Positions 1 through 5,704 of a DNA stretch of 6,366 nt are shown piece after piece. The stretch's first letter is position 1, and each line of letters begins with the position of its first letter. The notes under the pieces are model-generated. The model was not told the DNA's origin and made no database searches. It saw only the letters and a program-made list of their open reading frames with translations. Origin of the DNA: Actinomycetes bacterium (GTDB lineage Bacteria; Actinomycetota; Acidimicrobiia; Acidimicrobiales; Palsa-688); contig JAKAXG010000267.1 in NCBI GenBank assembly GCA_021827225.1, positions 1 through 6,366 on the forward strand, given 5' to 3'. The position numbers were made by a program, and so were the translations under genes.

Positions 1-61
1 GCAGGTTGCGGTCCATCCACTCCGGCCGGACTCTGCGGAGAAGTCCGGACCGGGAAACCAT
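1..61 (-). CDS. Possible start of a further minus-strand gene (partial)
   Basis: From an ATG at 61 the frame stays open to the left edge and reads MVSRSGLLRRVRPEWMDRNL. The last ten codons all end in G or C, as real genes here do, while the first ten are less biased. There is no Shine-Dalgarno. A TATCGT about 10 nt before the ATG could be a -10 element for a near-leaderless message, but no matching -35 is seen. A later in-frame ATG at 16 is also possible. Twenty codons are too few to identify a family. Confidence 0.27.
   Translation of the reverse strand, partial: MVSRSGLLRRVRPEWMDRNL
22..53. repeat. Long imperfect inverted repeat near the left edge
   Basis: CCGGCCGGAC (22-31) pairs with GTCCGGACCGG (43-53) as ten base pairs with one bulged A at position 49 and an 11-nt loop. 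It is the most stable-looking hairpin in the left-hand gap. It could end the dedA transcript, about 90 nt after the stop. It also lies inside the possible partial reading frame at 1-61, so the two interpretations compete. No T-tract follows on either strand. Confidence 0.35.
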
Positions 62-107
62 TGCGCGAGAAACGATAGCGGTGGCAGGCCCGGACGAGGG
101 GCCGGCG

Positions 108-128
108 GCCGGCGCTGGTCGGGCCGGC
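108..128 (-). terminator. Possible hairpin after dedA
   Basis: Two copies of GCCGGC (108-113 and 123-128) can pair across a 9-nt loop, starting 16 nt beyond the dedA stop on the minus strand. Another GCCGGC at 101-106 offers an alternative fold. There is no U-run, so this would be an actinobacterial-type structure without a tail, or chance in a GC-rich gap. Confidence 0.3.
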
Positions 129-143
129 TGGGAGGACGACGCC

Positions 144-770
144 CTACGGAGCGGTGGTGAGCGCCCGGGCGGGTGGCTCCGCGGCCCGCCGGCGCCGCCG
201 GGCCCGTCGGGCCAGCTCGATGAGGCCGCTGAAGGCCACGGACACGCCGAGCGCCATCAGCAGGCCCGCCCAGGGCCGGTCGGCGAAGGCCTTTCCGCCC
301 AGGCGCCCGAGCAGGAAGGCGTACGACGCCCACAGCACGGCTGCCGCCGCGGTAGCTGCGGCGAACCGGCGCCGCGGGTAGCCGGTCATGCCGCACGCCA
401 GCGTCACCGCGGTGCGGCCGGCCGGTATGAACCGGCACGAGACGATCAGCATCGCCCCGTAGCGCTCCAGGTTCCGTACCGCCCACAGCCGCCGCCGGGC
501 CCCCCGCTCACCGGAGAACAGGCGGCGGTCGGCCCACGCCTGGAACCGCCGGCCGATCAGGTAGCCGAGGTTGTCTCCGACGAACGCCCCGGCGGCGGCC
601 AGGGCGACGACGGCGACCAGCCGGGGGTCGGAGCTGCCGGCGGTCCCCACCCCCAGGGCGATGATCGCCGTCTCGCTCGGCACCGCGGGCAGCACGGCGT
701 CGACCGCCGGCAGCAGGAAGGCCAGGGCCCCCGAGGCGACCGAGGCGGTGTGAAAGACGGTGAGGTCCAT
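144..770 (-). CDS. DedA-family (VTT-domain) membrane protein
   Basis: This 208-aa inner-membrane protein is of normal DedA length. Recognisable features are LPAVPSET (27-34), with the conserved acidic E33, then GAFVGDNLGYLIGRR (61-75), with D66. These are followed by the RYGAMLIVSCRFIPAGRTAVTLACGMTGYPRRRF block (103-136), which carries the two family arginines R113 and R119, and by two final hydrophobic segments. DedA proteins include lipid-carrier transporters such as undecaprenyl-phosphate flippases; others are needed for envelope and proton-motive-force balance. Which lipid this one handles cannot be told. The tail has a dense arginine cluster (about 188-195), probably cytosolic. The start codon overlaps the terC stop (TGATG), so expression should depend on terC translation. 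Pairing a metal exporter with an envelope-lipid transporter suggests an envelope-stress or metal-homeostasis operon (inference). Confidence 0.93.
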   Translation of the reverse strand: MDLTVFHTASVASGALAFLLPAVDAVLPAVPSETAIIALGVGTAGSSDPRLVAVVALAAAGAFVGDNLGYLIGRRFQAWADRRLFSGERGARRRLWAVRNLERYGAMLIVSCRFIPAGRTAVTLACGMTGYPRRRFAAATAAAAVLWASYAFLLGRLGGKAFADRPWAGLLMALGVSVAFSGLIELARRARRRRRAAEPPARALTTAP

Positions 771-1717
771 CAGGCCGCTTCACCTTCCGGCCTGGTCGCC
801 GGCGGGGAGAGGGCCGCCACCCCGTCGGGGCGCGGTCGGACCAGGGCCGAGACGGCGATGGCCGTGGCCATCACCGCCAGCGTGGCTCCGGTGGGGACAT
901 GGAGGACCGGCTCGAGGAGCATCTTGGCGCCGATGAAGACCAGGACGAACGCCAGGCCGAAGCGTAGGTAGGGCAGGCGGGGCATCACGCCGGCGAAGAG
1001 GAAGTACATCGAGCGCAGTCCCATGACGGCGAAGGCGTTCGACGTGAAGACGATGAACGGGCTGGCGGTGACGCCGAAGACGGCCGGGATGGAGTCCACC
1101 GCGAAGACCACGTCGGTCACCTCGATGGCGACGAGGGCCACCAGGAGCGGGGTGGCCAGCCACCGCCCGGCTCGGCGGACGACGAATCTCTCACCCGCGT
1201 AGCCGTCGGCGACGGGCAGGACGCGCCGGGCGGCGCGGATCGGCCGGCCGCCGTGACCGGCGGCCGGTCCGCTGAACGCCATGCGGACGCCGGCGGCTGC
1301 CACCACCGCGCCGAAGAGGTAGAAGGTCCACGACAGGTCGTGCAGCACGGCAGCGCCGGCGGCGATGAAGCCGGCCCGCACGGCCAGCGCCCCCACCACC
1401 CCGTAGTAGAGCACGCGCCTCTGGTACACCACGGGTACGCCGAGAAGCCCGAACAGCACGGCGAACACGAAGACGTTGTCGACGCTCAGCGACTTCTCCA
1501 GCAGGTAGGCCGTGAAGTACTGCTCGGCCGCGCCGCCGCCGCCGAGGGCCCACAGCGCCAGGCCGAAAAGTGCGCTCACCGCCACCCAGCCGGCGCTGGC
1601 CACCAGCGCCCGGCGCACGGTCGGGCGCCAGGATCGGGCGCTCGCCTTGATGTCGATGACCAGCAGGGAGGCGATCAGGCCGGCCGTCGCCAACCAGGCC
1701 CACAGCGGGGCGGTCAT
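770..1717 (-). CDS. TerC/Alx-family integral membrane protein, probable Mn2+ exporter
   Basis: This 315-aa polytopic membrane protein has about nine hydrophobic segments. Signature motifs are YLLEKSLSVDNVFVF (71-85), EVTDVVFAVDSIPAVFGVT (199-217) and FTSNAFAVMGLRSMYFLFA (224-242), followed by a GAKM helix (263-266). Acidic residues E74, D80, E199, D202 and D208 lie within membrane helices and are the conserved metal-site candidates of the family. Alx of E. coli and the TerC paralogues of Bacillus export Mn2+; in Bacillus this loads secreted enzymes with metal. Despite the name, tellurite resistance should not be assumed, since no other ter gene is present. A hydrophilic loop at about 152-180 divides the two halves. 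The ATG lies 1 nt after the preceding stop with no clear Shine-Dalgarno, so translation is probably coupled. The TGA stop overlaps the dedA ATG as TGATG. No yybP-ykoY riboswitch is evident; such an element would have to be at the operon start. Confidence 0.93.
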   Translation of the reverse strand: MTAPLWAWLATAGLIASLLVIDIKASARSWRPTVRRALVASAGWVAVSALFGLALWALGGGGAAEQYFTAYLLEKSLSVDNVFVFAVLFGLLGVPVVYQRRVLYYGVVGALAVRAGFIAAGAAVLHDLSWTFYLFGAVVAAAGVRMAFSGPAAGHGGRPIRAARRVLPVADGYAGERFVVRRAGRWLATPLLVALVAIEVTDVVFAVDSIPAVFGVTASPFIVFTSNAFAVMGLRSMYFLFAGVMPRLPYLRFGLAFVLVFIGAKMLLEPVLHVPTGATLAVMATAIAVSALVRPRPDGVAALSPPATRPEGEAA

Positions 1718-1718
1718 C

Positions 1719-2120
1719 TCATATCGAGCCGCTCACCGGCCGGGGTGCCGGTGGCGACAGGGCCTCCTCCAGGATCACCCGGGCCCGCCGGGCGCTGTGG
1801 GCGGCGTCGAGCAGCTCGATCGTGTCCGGTTCGGCGCCGGTCCACGGCTGGTCATGGAACTGTGCGGGCGTCAGCCCGGCGGCGGCCATGTGGATGCGGG
1901 TGATGACGCGGTCGAGGACCGCCCGGGCGTGGGCCGCGCCCTCGACGGCTTCCTCGCCCTCGACGCCGCCGCACCGGGTCAGGCTGATGCCCACGCTGTA
2001 GAGGTCGCGCACCAGTCCGTCCATCTCCTCCAGCGGGATGCAGACGGTCTGTTGCCGGTGGGCGCGTTCCTGGCGGGAAGGCGCACTTCCGGCCCGCTCC
2101 CGCAGGTCTGCGATGGTCAT
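1719..2120 (-). CDS. Hypothetical protein, resembles a histidine-less HisKA_3-type dimerisation segment
   Basis: This 133-aa soluble protein has no signal peptide or membrane segment, and I cannot name it. The centre looks like the dimerisation/phosphoacceptor helices of NarL-type sensor kinases (DevS/DosS group). Residues 33-47, MDGLVRDLYSVGISL, line up with the family pattern HD-x-VIQRLFA-x-GLSL. A second helix, HARAVLDRVITRIHMAA (64-80), resembles the returning helix. The phosphoacceptor His position is occupied by Met33, and there is no ATPase domain. If the resemblance is real, the protein cannot autophosphorylate; it may be a dimerising or partner-binding relic. The C-terminal part (about 88-133) has a short amphipathic helix and a Pro-rich end. 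The ATG is firmly set by a GAGGAG ribosome-binding site. The stop is 1 nt before the terC start, which argues for a shared role with TerC and DedA. The gene is confidently coding; its function is unknown. Confidence 0.8.
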   Translation of the reverse strand: MTIADLRERAGSAPSRQERAHRQQTVCIPLEEMDGLVRDLYSVGISLTRCGGVEGEEAVEGAAHARAVLDRVITRIHMAAAGLTPAQFHDQPWTGAEPDTIELLDAAHSARRARVILEEALSPPAPRPVSGSI

Positions 2121-2124
2121 GTCA

Positions 2125-2130
2125 TCTCCT
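2125..2130 (-). promoter_or_regulatory. Strong Shine-Dalgarno for the 133-aa protein gene
   Basis: On the minus strand AGGAGA lies within GAGGAGAT, with about 5 nt to the ATG at 2120. It is the best ribosome-binding site in the window and fixes this start. It also suggests that translation of the three-gene operon is loaded here, because the two downstream genes depend on very short junctions. Confidence 0.7.
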
Positions 2131-2145
2131 CGACGTCTTCCGGCC

Positions 2146-2159
2146 GGCCCGGCCGGGCC
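2146..2159. repeat. 14-bp perfect GC palindrome before the hypothetical-terC-dedA operon
   Basis: The sequence GGCCCGGCCGGGCC is identical on both strands. It lies in the 112-nt gap between the TetR stop and the next start, 25 nt before the ATG and close to the ribosome-binding site. It could be an operator, the stem of a weak terminator for the TetR transcript, or a chance product of high GC. No T-run follows on either strand. Confidence 0.35.
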
Positions 2160-2191
2160 AGCGGGTTCAGTCGAGCGGACGGATGCGCAAC

Positions 2192-2224
2192 CCGGGTGCG
2201 GACCGTGTGGAGATCGTGTGCAGA
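2192..2224 (-). repeat. Three tandem 11-bp direct repeats upstream of the hypothetical-terC-dedA operon
   Basis: Read on the minus strand, three abutting 11-mers occur: TCTGCACACGA (2224-2214), TCTCCACACGG (2213-2203) and TCCGCACCCGG (2202-2192). Units match each other at 9/11, 8/11 and 8/11 positions, with consensus near TCTGCACACGG. The 11-bp period puts each unit on the same face of the helix. Direct repeats with about this period are the known binding arrangement of OmpR/PhoB-type response regulators. The array ends 71 nt before the start codon of the next gene and begins just after the TetR stop, a suitable place for an activator or operator site. The binding protein is unknown. Confidence 0.5.
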
Positions 2225-2232
2225 CCGCGCCG

Positions 2233-2940
2233 CTACCGGCCGGGGCGCCGGGCGCCGGCCGGTCGGGCGGCGTGGAGGGCCTCCAGCTGGTCGATGGTGA
2301 GGGCGGCCTGGCGTGCTGGGGTGGGCTGCCGCCGGGAAGCGACCAGGCCGTCCACCAGGATGGTCAGGTAGCGCCGCCACGCGGCGTCGTCGGCGGTGGG
2401 GGCGCAGCCCTCGGCGGTGGTGGCGGAGCCCACGGCCACCAGCATCTGCTGCACCAGGGCCAGGTCGCTGACCGTGAAGTCGGCCCGGAGCCGGCCGCTG
2501 GCCTTGGCGTGGTCGATCAGCACCTCGCCCAGGGGCCAGATGCGTTCCAGCAGCTGCCGTATGACGCCCTCGCCCGGGCCGTGCTCGAGCAGCTCGTTCA
2601 ACGCCCGATCGGCGATCTGGCGCGACGAGGATCGGCCGAGGAACCACACCAGCGCCCGCCATCCGTCCGCCATGGCGGCGGCCGTCTCCAGATCGGTGAT
2701 GTAGGCGGCCAGTCGCTCCTCGAACAGGGCCTCGACCAGCTCCTCGCGGCTGGGGAACCGCCGGTAGAGCGTGGCGATGCCCACCCCGGCGGCCGCCGCG
2801 ATGTCCTCCAGGGGGGCGGCCAGCCCGCGCTCGGCCATCAGGCGGCCCGCCGCCTCCAGGATCTGCCGGCGGTTGGCCTCGGCGTCCCGGCGCAGCGGGC
2901 GTTCCGGCCCGGGCTCGACCGCGGTCCCGGCGCGCTTCAC
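2233..2940 (-). CDS. TetR/AcrR-family transcriptional regulator
   Basis: This is a DNA-binding one-component regulator of about 235 aa, a little longer than typical for the family. The N-terminal TetR domain is clear. Helix 1 reads ANRRQILEAAGRLMAERG (about 22-39), and the helix-turn-helix runs LEDIAAAAGVGIATLYRRFPSREELVEALF (about 44-73), with the usual LYRRFPS recognition-helix end. The remaining, mostly alpha-helical part should bind a ligand and dimerise; it looks like the C-terminal type found in SbtR-like actinobacterial regulators (tentative). I chose the GTG at 2940 because GGGA lies 7 nt upstream. A GTG two codons earlier (2946) is equally in frame. A much longer start at 3078 would run through the exporter's 3' end and give a Pro/Gly/Cys-rich non-family extension. 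The gene follows the exporter by 13 nt and probably represses that operon, including itself. Confidence 0.92.
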   Translation of the reverse strand: MKRAGTAVEPGPERPLRRDAEANRRQILEAAGRLMAERGLAAPLEDIAAAAGVGIATLYRRFPSREELVEALFEERLAAYITDLETAAAMADGWRALVWFLGRSSSRQIADRALNELLEHGPGEGVIRQLLERIWPLGEVLIDHAKASGRLRADFTVSDLALVQQMLVAVGSATTAEGCAPTADDAAWRRYLTILVDGLVASRRQPTPARQAALTIDQLEALHAARPAGARRPGR

Positions 2941-2953
2941 AGGCACGTCCCGA

Positions 2954-4447
2954 TCACAGCAGATGGGCCGCCGGGGATCCACCGGTCTCCACGCCGGCGT
3001 CCCGCCGGAACAGCACCCCGGCCAGAACGGCCCCGGCGGCGAACACCCCGGCGGCCACCCAGAAGGCGACGTCGTCACCGCGCACCGAGGCCACCGCCTG
3101 GGTCATCGGCGACAGGCCGTGCGCCCGCACGTAGTCGGTCGCCGCCGAGGCGGCCAGCGTGTTCAGCAGGGCGGTACCGATGGATCCCCCGACCTGCTGG
3201 CCGATGTTGGGCAGGGCCGACGCCACCCCGGCGTCGTGGCCCGCCCCCGAGGTGGCCACGTTCATGGCCGCACCGAACACCAGGCCGAGACCGAGGCCCA
3301 TGACCAGCAGCCCGGGCACCACCGAGCCGGCATAGGTGGAACCGACCTTCAGCTGGGCGAAGATGACCAGCCCGCCGGCGGCCACCGCCATGCCCGCCGT
3401 CACCAGCCAGCGGGGACCGAAGCGGGGCAGCAGGCGGGCGTTGGAGACCGCCGAGGTCACGATCAGCACCCCGATCATCGGCAGGAACGCCAGCCCGGAG
3501 ACGATGGGGGAGAAGCGCAGGATCAGCTGCACGTAGTAGGTCAGGAAGAGGAACACGCCGAACATGCCGATCCCGGCCACCAGCATGACCAGGTTGGCGG
3601 TGCCCCGGTTGCGGTCGGCGATCACCCGCAGCGGCAGGAGCGGCTCGGCCGACCGGCGCTCGATGACCAGGAACAGGGCCACCAGCAGGGCGCCGACCAC
3701 GAGCAGTGAGATGGTCACCGGGCTGGACCAGCCGCTGGAGTTGGCCTCGGAGAAGCCGTACACGATGCCGACCAGGCCCGCCACCACGCTGATCAGGCCG
3801 GGCCAGTCCAGCCGGACCCCCCGCTTGCGCTCACTCCTGGGCAGGAAGGTCATGGCCCCGGCCAGGGCGAAGACGGCCAGCACGTCGTTGACGTACAGGC
3901 ACCATCTCCAGTCCAGGTACTGGGTGAGGGCTCCGCCGAGGATCAGCCCGACGGCCCCGCCGGCTCCGGCCACGGCGCCGTATATCCCGAACGCCTTGCC
4001 CCGCTCGGCCGGATCCTGGAAGGTGGTGGTGAGCTGCGACAGGGCCGCCGGGGCCAGGAGCGCCCCGAACGCGCCCTGCACGGCGCGGGCCACGACCAGC
4101 ATGGTGAACCCGGTGGCCGCCCCGCCCACCGCCGATGCCGCGGCGAAGCCGATCATGCCGGTGACCAGCACCCGTCGCCGGCCGAAGAGGTCCGACAGCC
4201 GTCCGCCCAGCAGGAGGAGGCTGCCGAAGGCCAGCGAGTAGGCGGTCACCACCCACTGACGGTCGCCGGTCGAGAAACCGAGCGCCCGTTGCGCCGAGGG
4301 AAGGGCGATGTTGACCACGGTGGCGTCCAGCACCACCATCAGCTGGGCCAGCGTGAGGGCGGCGAGGATCCACCAGCGGCGCCCGTCCCGGCTCTCCCCG
4401 ATGCTGGTGCTGCCCGGCGACGCCGGCGAATAGTCCGTGACGGTCAT
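2954..4447 (-). CDS. DHA2-family MFS drug/proton antiporter (14 TM)
   Basis: This is a 497-aa inner-membrane exporter of the major facilitator superfamily. It most resembles the DHA2 (14-helix) drug:H+ antiporters of the EmrB/QacA type. Motifs in order are LDATVVNIALP (40-50, motif D1), GGRLSDLFGRRR (81-92, motif A), a motif B segment around R121 with RAVQG, the antiporter-type motif C GAVAGAGGAVGLILGGAL (157-174), and the DHA2-typical DWRWCLYVN (179-187). Hydrophobic segments continue regularly to about residue 485, consistent with 14 helices, and the length is normal. The ATG is backed by GGAG 6 nt upstream. The stop is followed within about 13 nt by a TetR gene on the same strand, so the two are probably one transcript and the exporter is probably repressed by that regulator. 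The substrate cannot be read from the sequence; a small toxic compound or secondary metabolite is the family expectation. Confidence 0.93.
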   Translation of the reverse strand: MTVTDYSPASPGSTSIGESRDGRRWWILAALTLAQLMVVLDATVVNIALPSAQRALGFSTGDRQWVVTAYSLAFGSLLLLGGRLSDLFGRRRVLVTGMIGFAAASAVGGAATGFTMLVVARAVQGAFGALLAPAALSQLTTTFQDPAERGKAFGIYGAVAGAGGAVGLILGGALTQYLDWRWCLYVNDVLAVFALAGAMTFLPRSERKRGVRLDWPGLISVVAGLVGIVYGFSEANSSGWSSPVTISLLVVGALLVALFLVIERRSAEPLLPLRVIADRNRGTANLVMLVAGIGMFGVFLFLTYYVQLILRFSPIVSGLAFLPMIGVLIVTSAVSNARLLPRFGPRWLVTAGMAVAAGGLVIFAQLKVGSTYAGSVVPGLLVMGLGLGLVFGAAMNVATSGAGHDAGVASALPNIGQQVGGSIGTALLNTLAASAATDYVRAHGLSPMTQAVASVRGDDVAFWVAAGVFAAGAVLAGVLFRRDAGVETGGSPAAHLL

Positions 4448-4551
4448 GGGGGCTCCGAAAGGTGTGCGATTGGAGGCGGGTCCTCCACATCTTCCCAGTT
4501 AGAACCCGTATCCGGAGGAAAGGCTTCCGATTTCTGGTGTGACGTTTGGCA
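4448..4551 (-). promoter_or_regulatory. Gap between kdpD and the MFS exporter gene; likely promoter/operator region
   Basis: These 104 nt separate the kdp genes from the exporter-regulator pair. They contain no ORF and no remnant of a KdpD kinase half. They are less GC-rich than the neighbouring genes. They hold a 17-nt inverted repeat (listed separately) and an imperfect long-range repeat. A GGAG Shine-Dalgarno lies 6 nt before the exporter ATG. I could not find a convincing -35/-10 pair or a U-tract terminator, so a promoter here is inferred from the layout: a new functional unit with its own TetR regulator. Confidence 0.4.
4471..4487. repeat. Inverted repeat upstream of MFS gene, candidate TetR operator or leader hairpin
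   Basis: The arms TGGAGG (4471-4476) and CCTCCA (4482-4487) are perfectly complementary across a 5-nt centre. The repeat sits 24 nt before the exporter start codon. A TetR dimer could bind such a site, and the adjacent regulator gene makes this plausible. A 6-bp hairpin in the mRNA leader is the alternative. The assignment as an operator is inference. Confidence 0.35.
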
Positions 4552-5676
4552 TCAACCGCCTCCGTGGTGGCGGCGGGCGATCACGTGCACGTCGATGCCG
4601 GCCTCCCCGGCGGCGCGGATGACCCGGGATATGACCGAGCCGCGGGCCAGGCGGTCCCACCGGCTGCGCAGGCTGGAGCCGATGACGATCTGGGTGATCT
4701 GGTGGTCCCGGGCGAAGTCCGTGAGCCCCTGGGCCGGGTCGTCGTGGTGGAACTCGAACCACTCCGCCCCCAGGTCGGCGCTCAGCTGCTTCAGCTCGTC
4801 GAGCGTCTCCCGGTCCCGGGGCCGGGACTCGCCGCTCACGACGTGCACGGCGCTCAGCTCGCCTTTGACCCGGGCCGCCATCCGCGCGGCCCGTCGCATC
4901 AGGGCGTCGGTGCCCTCGGCGGCGGTGACGGCCACCATGATCCTCTCGGCCGTCTCCCACACCCCTTGCGGGTGCTCGTCGCGCAGGCGCTTGAGGAGGG
5001 CCTCGTCCACCTCGTCGGCCAGGAACCTGAGGGCCAGCTCTCTGAGCGCGGTGAGGTTGTCGGTGCGGAAGAAGTGGCTGAGCGCCTGCGGCACCTTCTC
5101 CGCCGGGTAGATGTTGCCGTGGACCATCCGCCGGCGCAGCGCCTCGGGCGAGGCGTCGACCAGCTCGATCTGGTCCGCCTTGCGCACCACCCAGTCCGGC
5201 ACCCGCTCCCGGACCGCGGTCCCGGTCATCTTCTCCACCGCGTCGGCCAGGCTCTCCAGGTGCTGGATGTTCACGGTGGTGATCACGTCGATGCCGGCCC
5301 CGAGCAGGGTGAGGACGTCCTGCCAGCGCTTCTCGTGCTCGCCCGCCCCGGGGACGTTGGTGTGGGCCAGTTCGTCCACCAGCGCCACCTTGGGCCGGCG
5401 GGCCAGGACGGCTTCGAGGTCCATCTCCTCGAACATCGTCCCCCGGTAGGGCACCTTCTTGCGGGGGACCACCTCGAAGCCGGCGGTCATCTCCAGGGTG
5501 CGGGGCCGGCCGTGCGGCTCCACGAAGCCGATCACCACGTCGGTGCCCCGGTCCCGCCGGCGCGCCCCCTCGCTCAGCATGGCGAAGGTCTTGCCCACCC
5601 CGGCGGACGCGCCGAGGTAGATCCGGAAGTGCCCGGCGGGCGCGACCGCCTCGGCGGCCTCGGACTGCTCGCTCAC
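4552..5676 (-). CDS. kdpD: Short KdpD: N-terminal KdpD domain plus Usp domain, no histidine kinase
   Basis: Taken from a GTG start, the product is 374 aa, against roughly 900 aa for a full sensor kinase KdpD. Residues about 16-225 form the KdpD N-terminal domain. Its Walker A is GASAGVGKT (22-30) and its Walker B region is VALVDELAHTN (97-107), followed by the conserved GIDVITTVNIQHLESL stretch. Residues about 244-374 form a universal-stress-protein-like domain (ERIMVAVTA at its start, IVIGSSLRSRW near its end). The protein stops where the four membrane helices would begin, so the GAF, H-box and ATPase modules are missing. The protein is expected to be cytosolic. In the family, the N-terminal domain binds ATP and has been reported to act as a serine kinase towards KdpB, so post-translational control of the pump is a reasonable inference. 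The GTG lies 28 nt after the kdpC stop and has no obvious Shine-Dalgarno. An in-frame ATG at 5748 would overlap kdpC and add 24 residues that do not look like coding sequence. Confidence 0.9.
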   Translation of the reverse strand: MSEQSEAAEAVAPAGHFRIYLGASAGVGKTFAMLSEGARRRDRGTDVVIGFVEPHGRPRTLEMTAGFEVVPRKKVPYRGTMFEEMDLEAVLARRPKVALVDELAHTNVPGAGEHEKRWQDVLTLLGAGIDVITTVNIQHLESLADAVEKMTGTAVRERVPDWVVRKADQIELVDASPEALRRRMVHGNIYPAEKVPQALSHFFRTDNLTALRELALRFLADEVDEALLKRLRDEHPQGVWETAERIMVAVTAAEGTDALMRRAARMAARVKGELSAVHVVSGESRPRDRETLDELKQLSADLGAEWFEFHHDDPAQGLTDFARDHQITQIVIGSSLRSRWDRLARGSVISRVIRAAGEAGIDVHVIARRHHGGG

Positions 5677-5704
5677 GGGGAAACAGTGTTGCGTGGTGGT
5701 CGGG

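Noticed and set aside
6..971. Plus-strand open frame of about 321 codons across dedA and terC
   Set aside because: It is the antisense shadow of two clear membrane-protein genes, with a repetitive Arg/Gly/Pro composition.
770..1717. Calling the TerC-family gene a tellurite-resistance gene
   Set aside because: No terB/terD/terZ-type genes are nearby, and characterised close relatives act in Mn2+ export. The name alone is not evidence.
2941..3078. Longer TetR start at the ATG at 3078
   Set aside because: The extension is an out-of-frame reading of the exporter's 3' end, rich in Pro, Gly, Trp and Cys, and lies outside the TetR fold.
2038..3303. Plus-strand open frame of about 421 codons across TetR and the exporter
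   Set aside because: It spans two real minus-strand genes and the gap between them. The product is Pro/Arg/Gly-rich with no recognisable domain.
4499..4960. Minus-strand alternative frame inside the kdpD 3' end, considered as a displaced kinase half
   Set aside because: The product is Arg/Gly/Pro-rich with no membrane helices, H-box or ATPase motifs. It is an out-of-frame reading of the Usp domain, so no frameshift explains the short KdpD.
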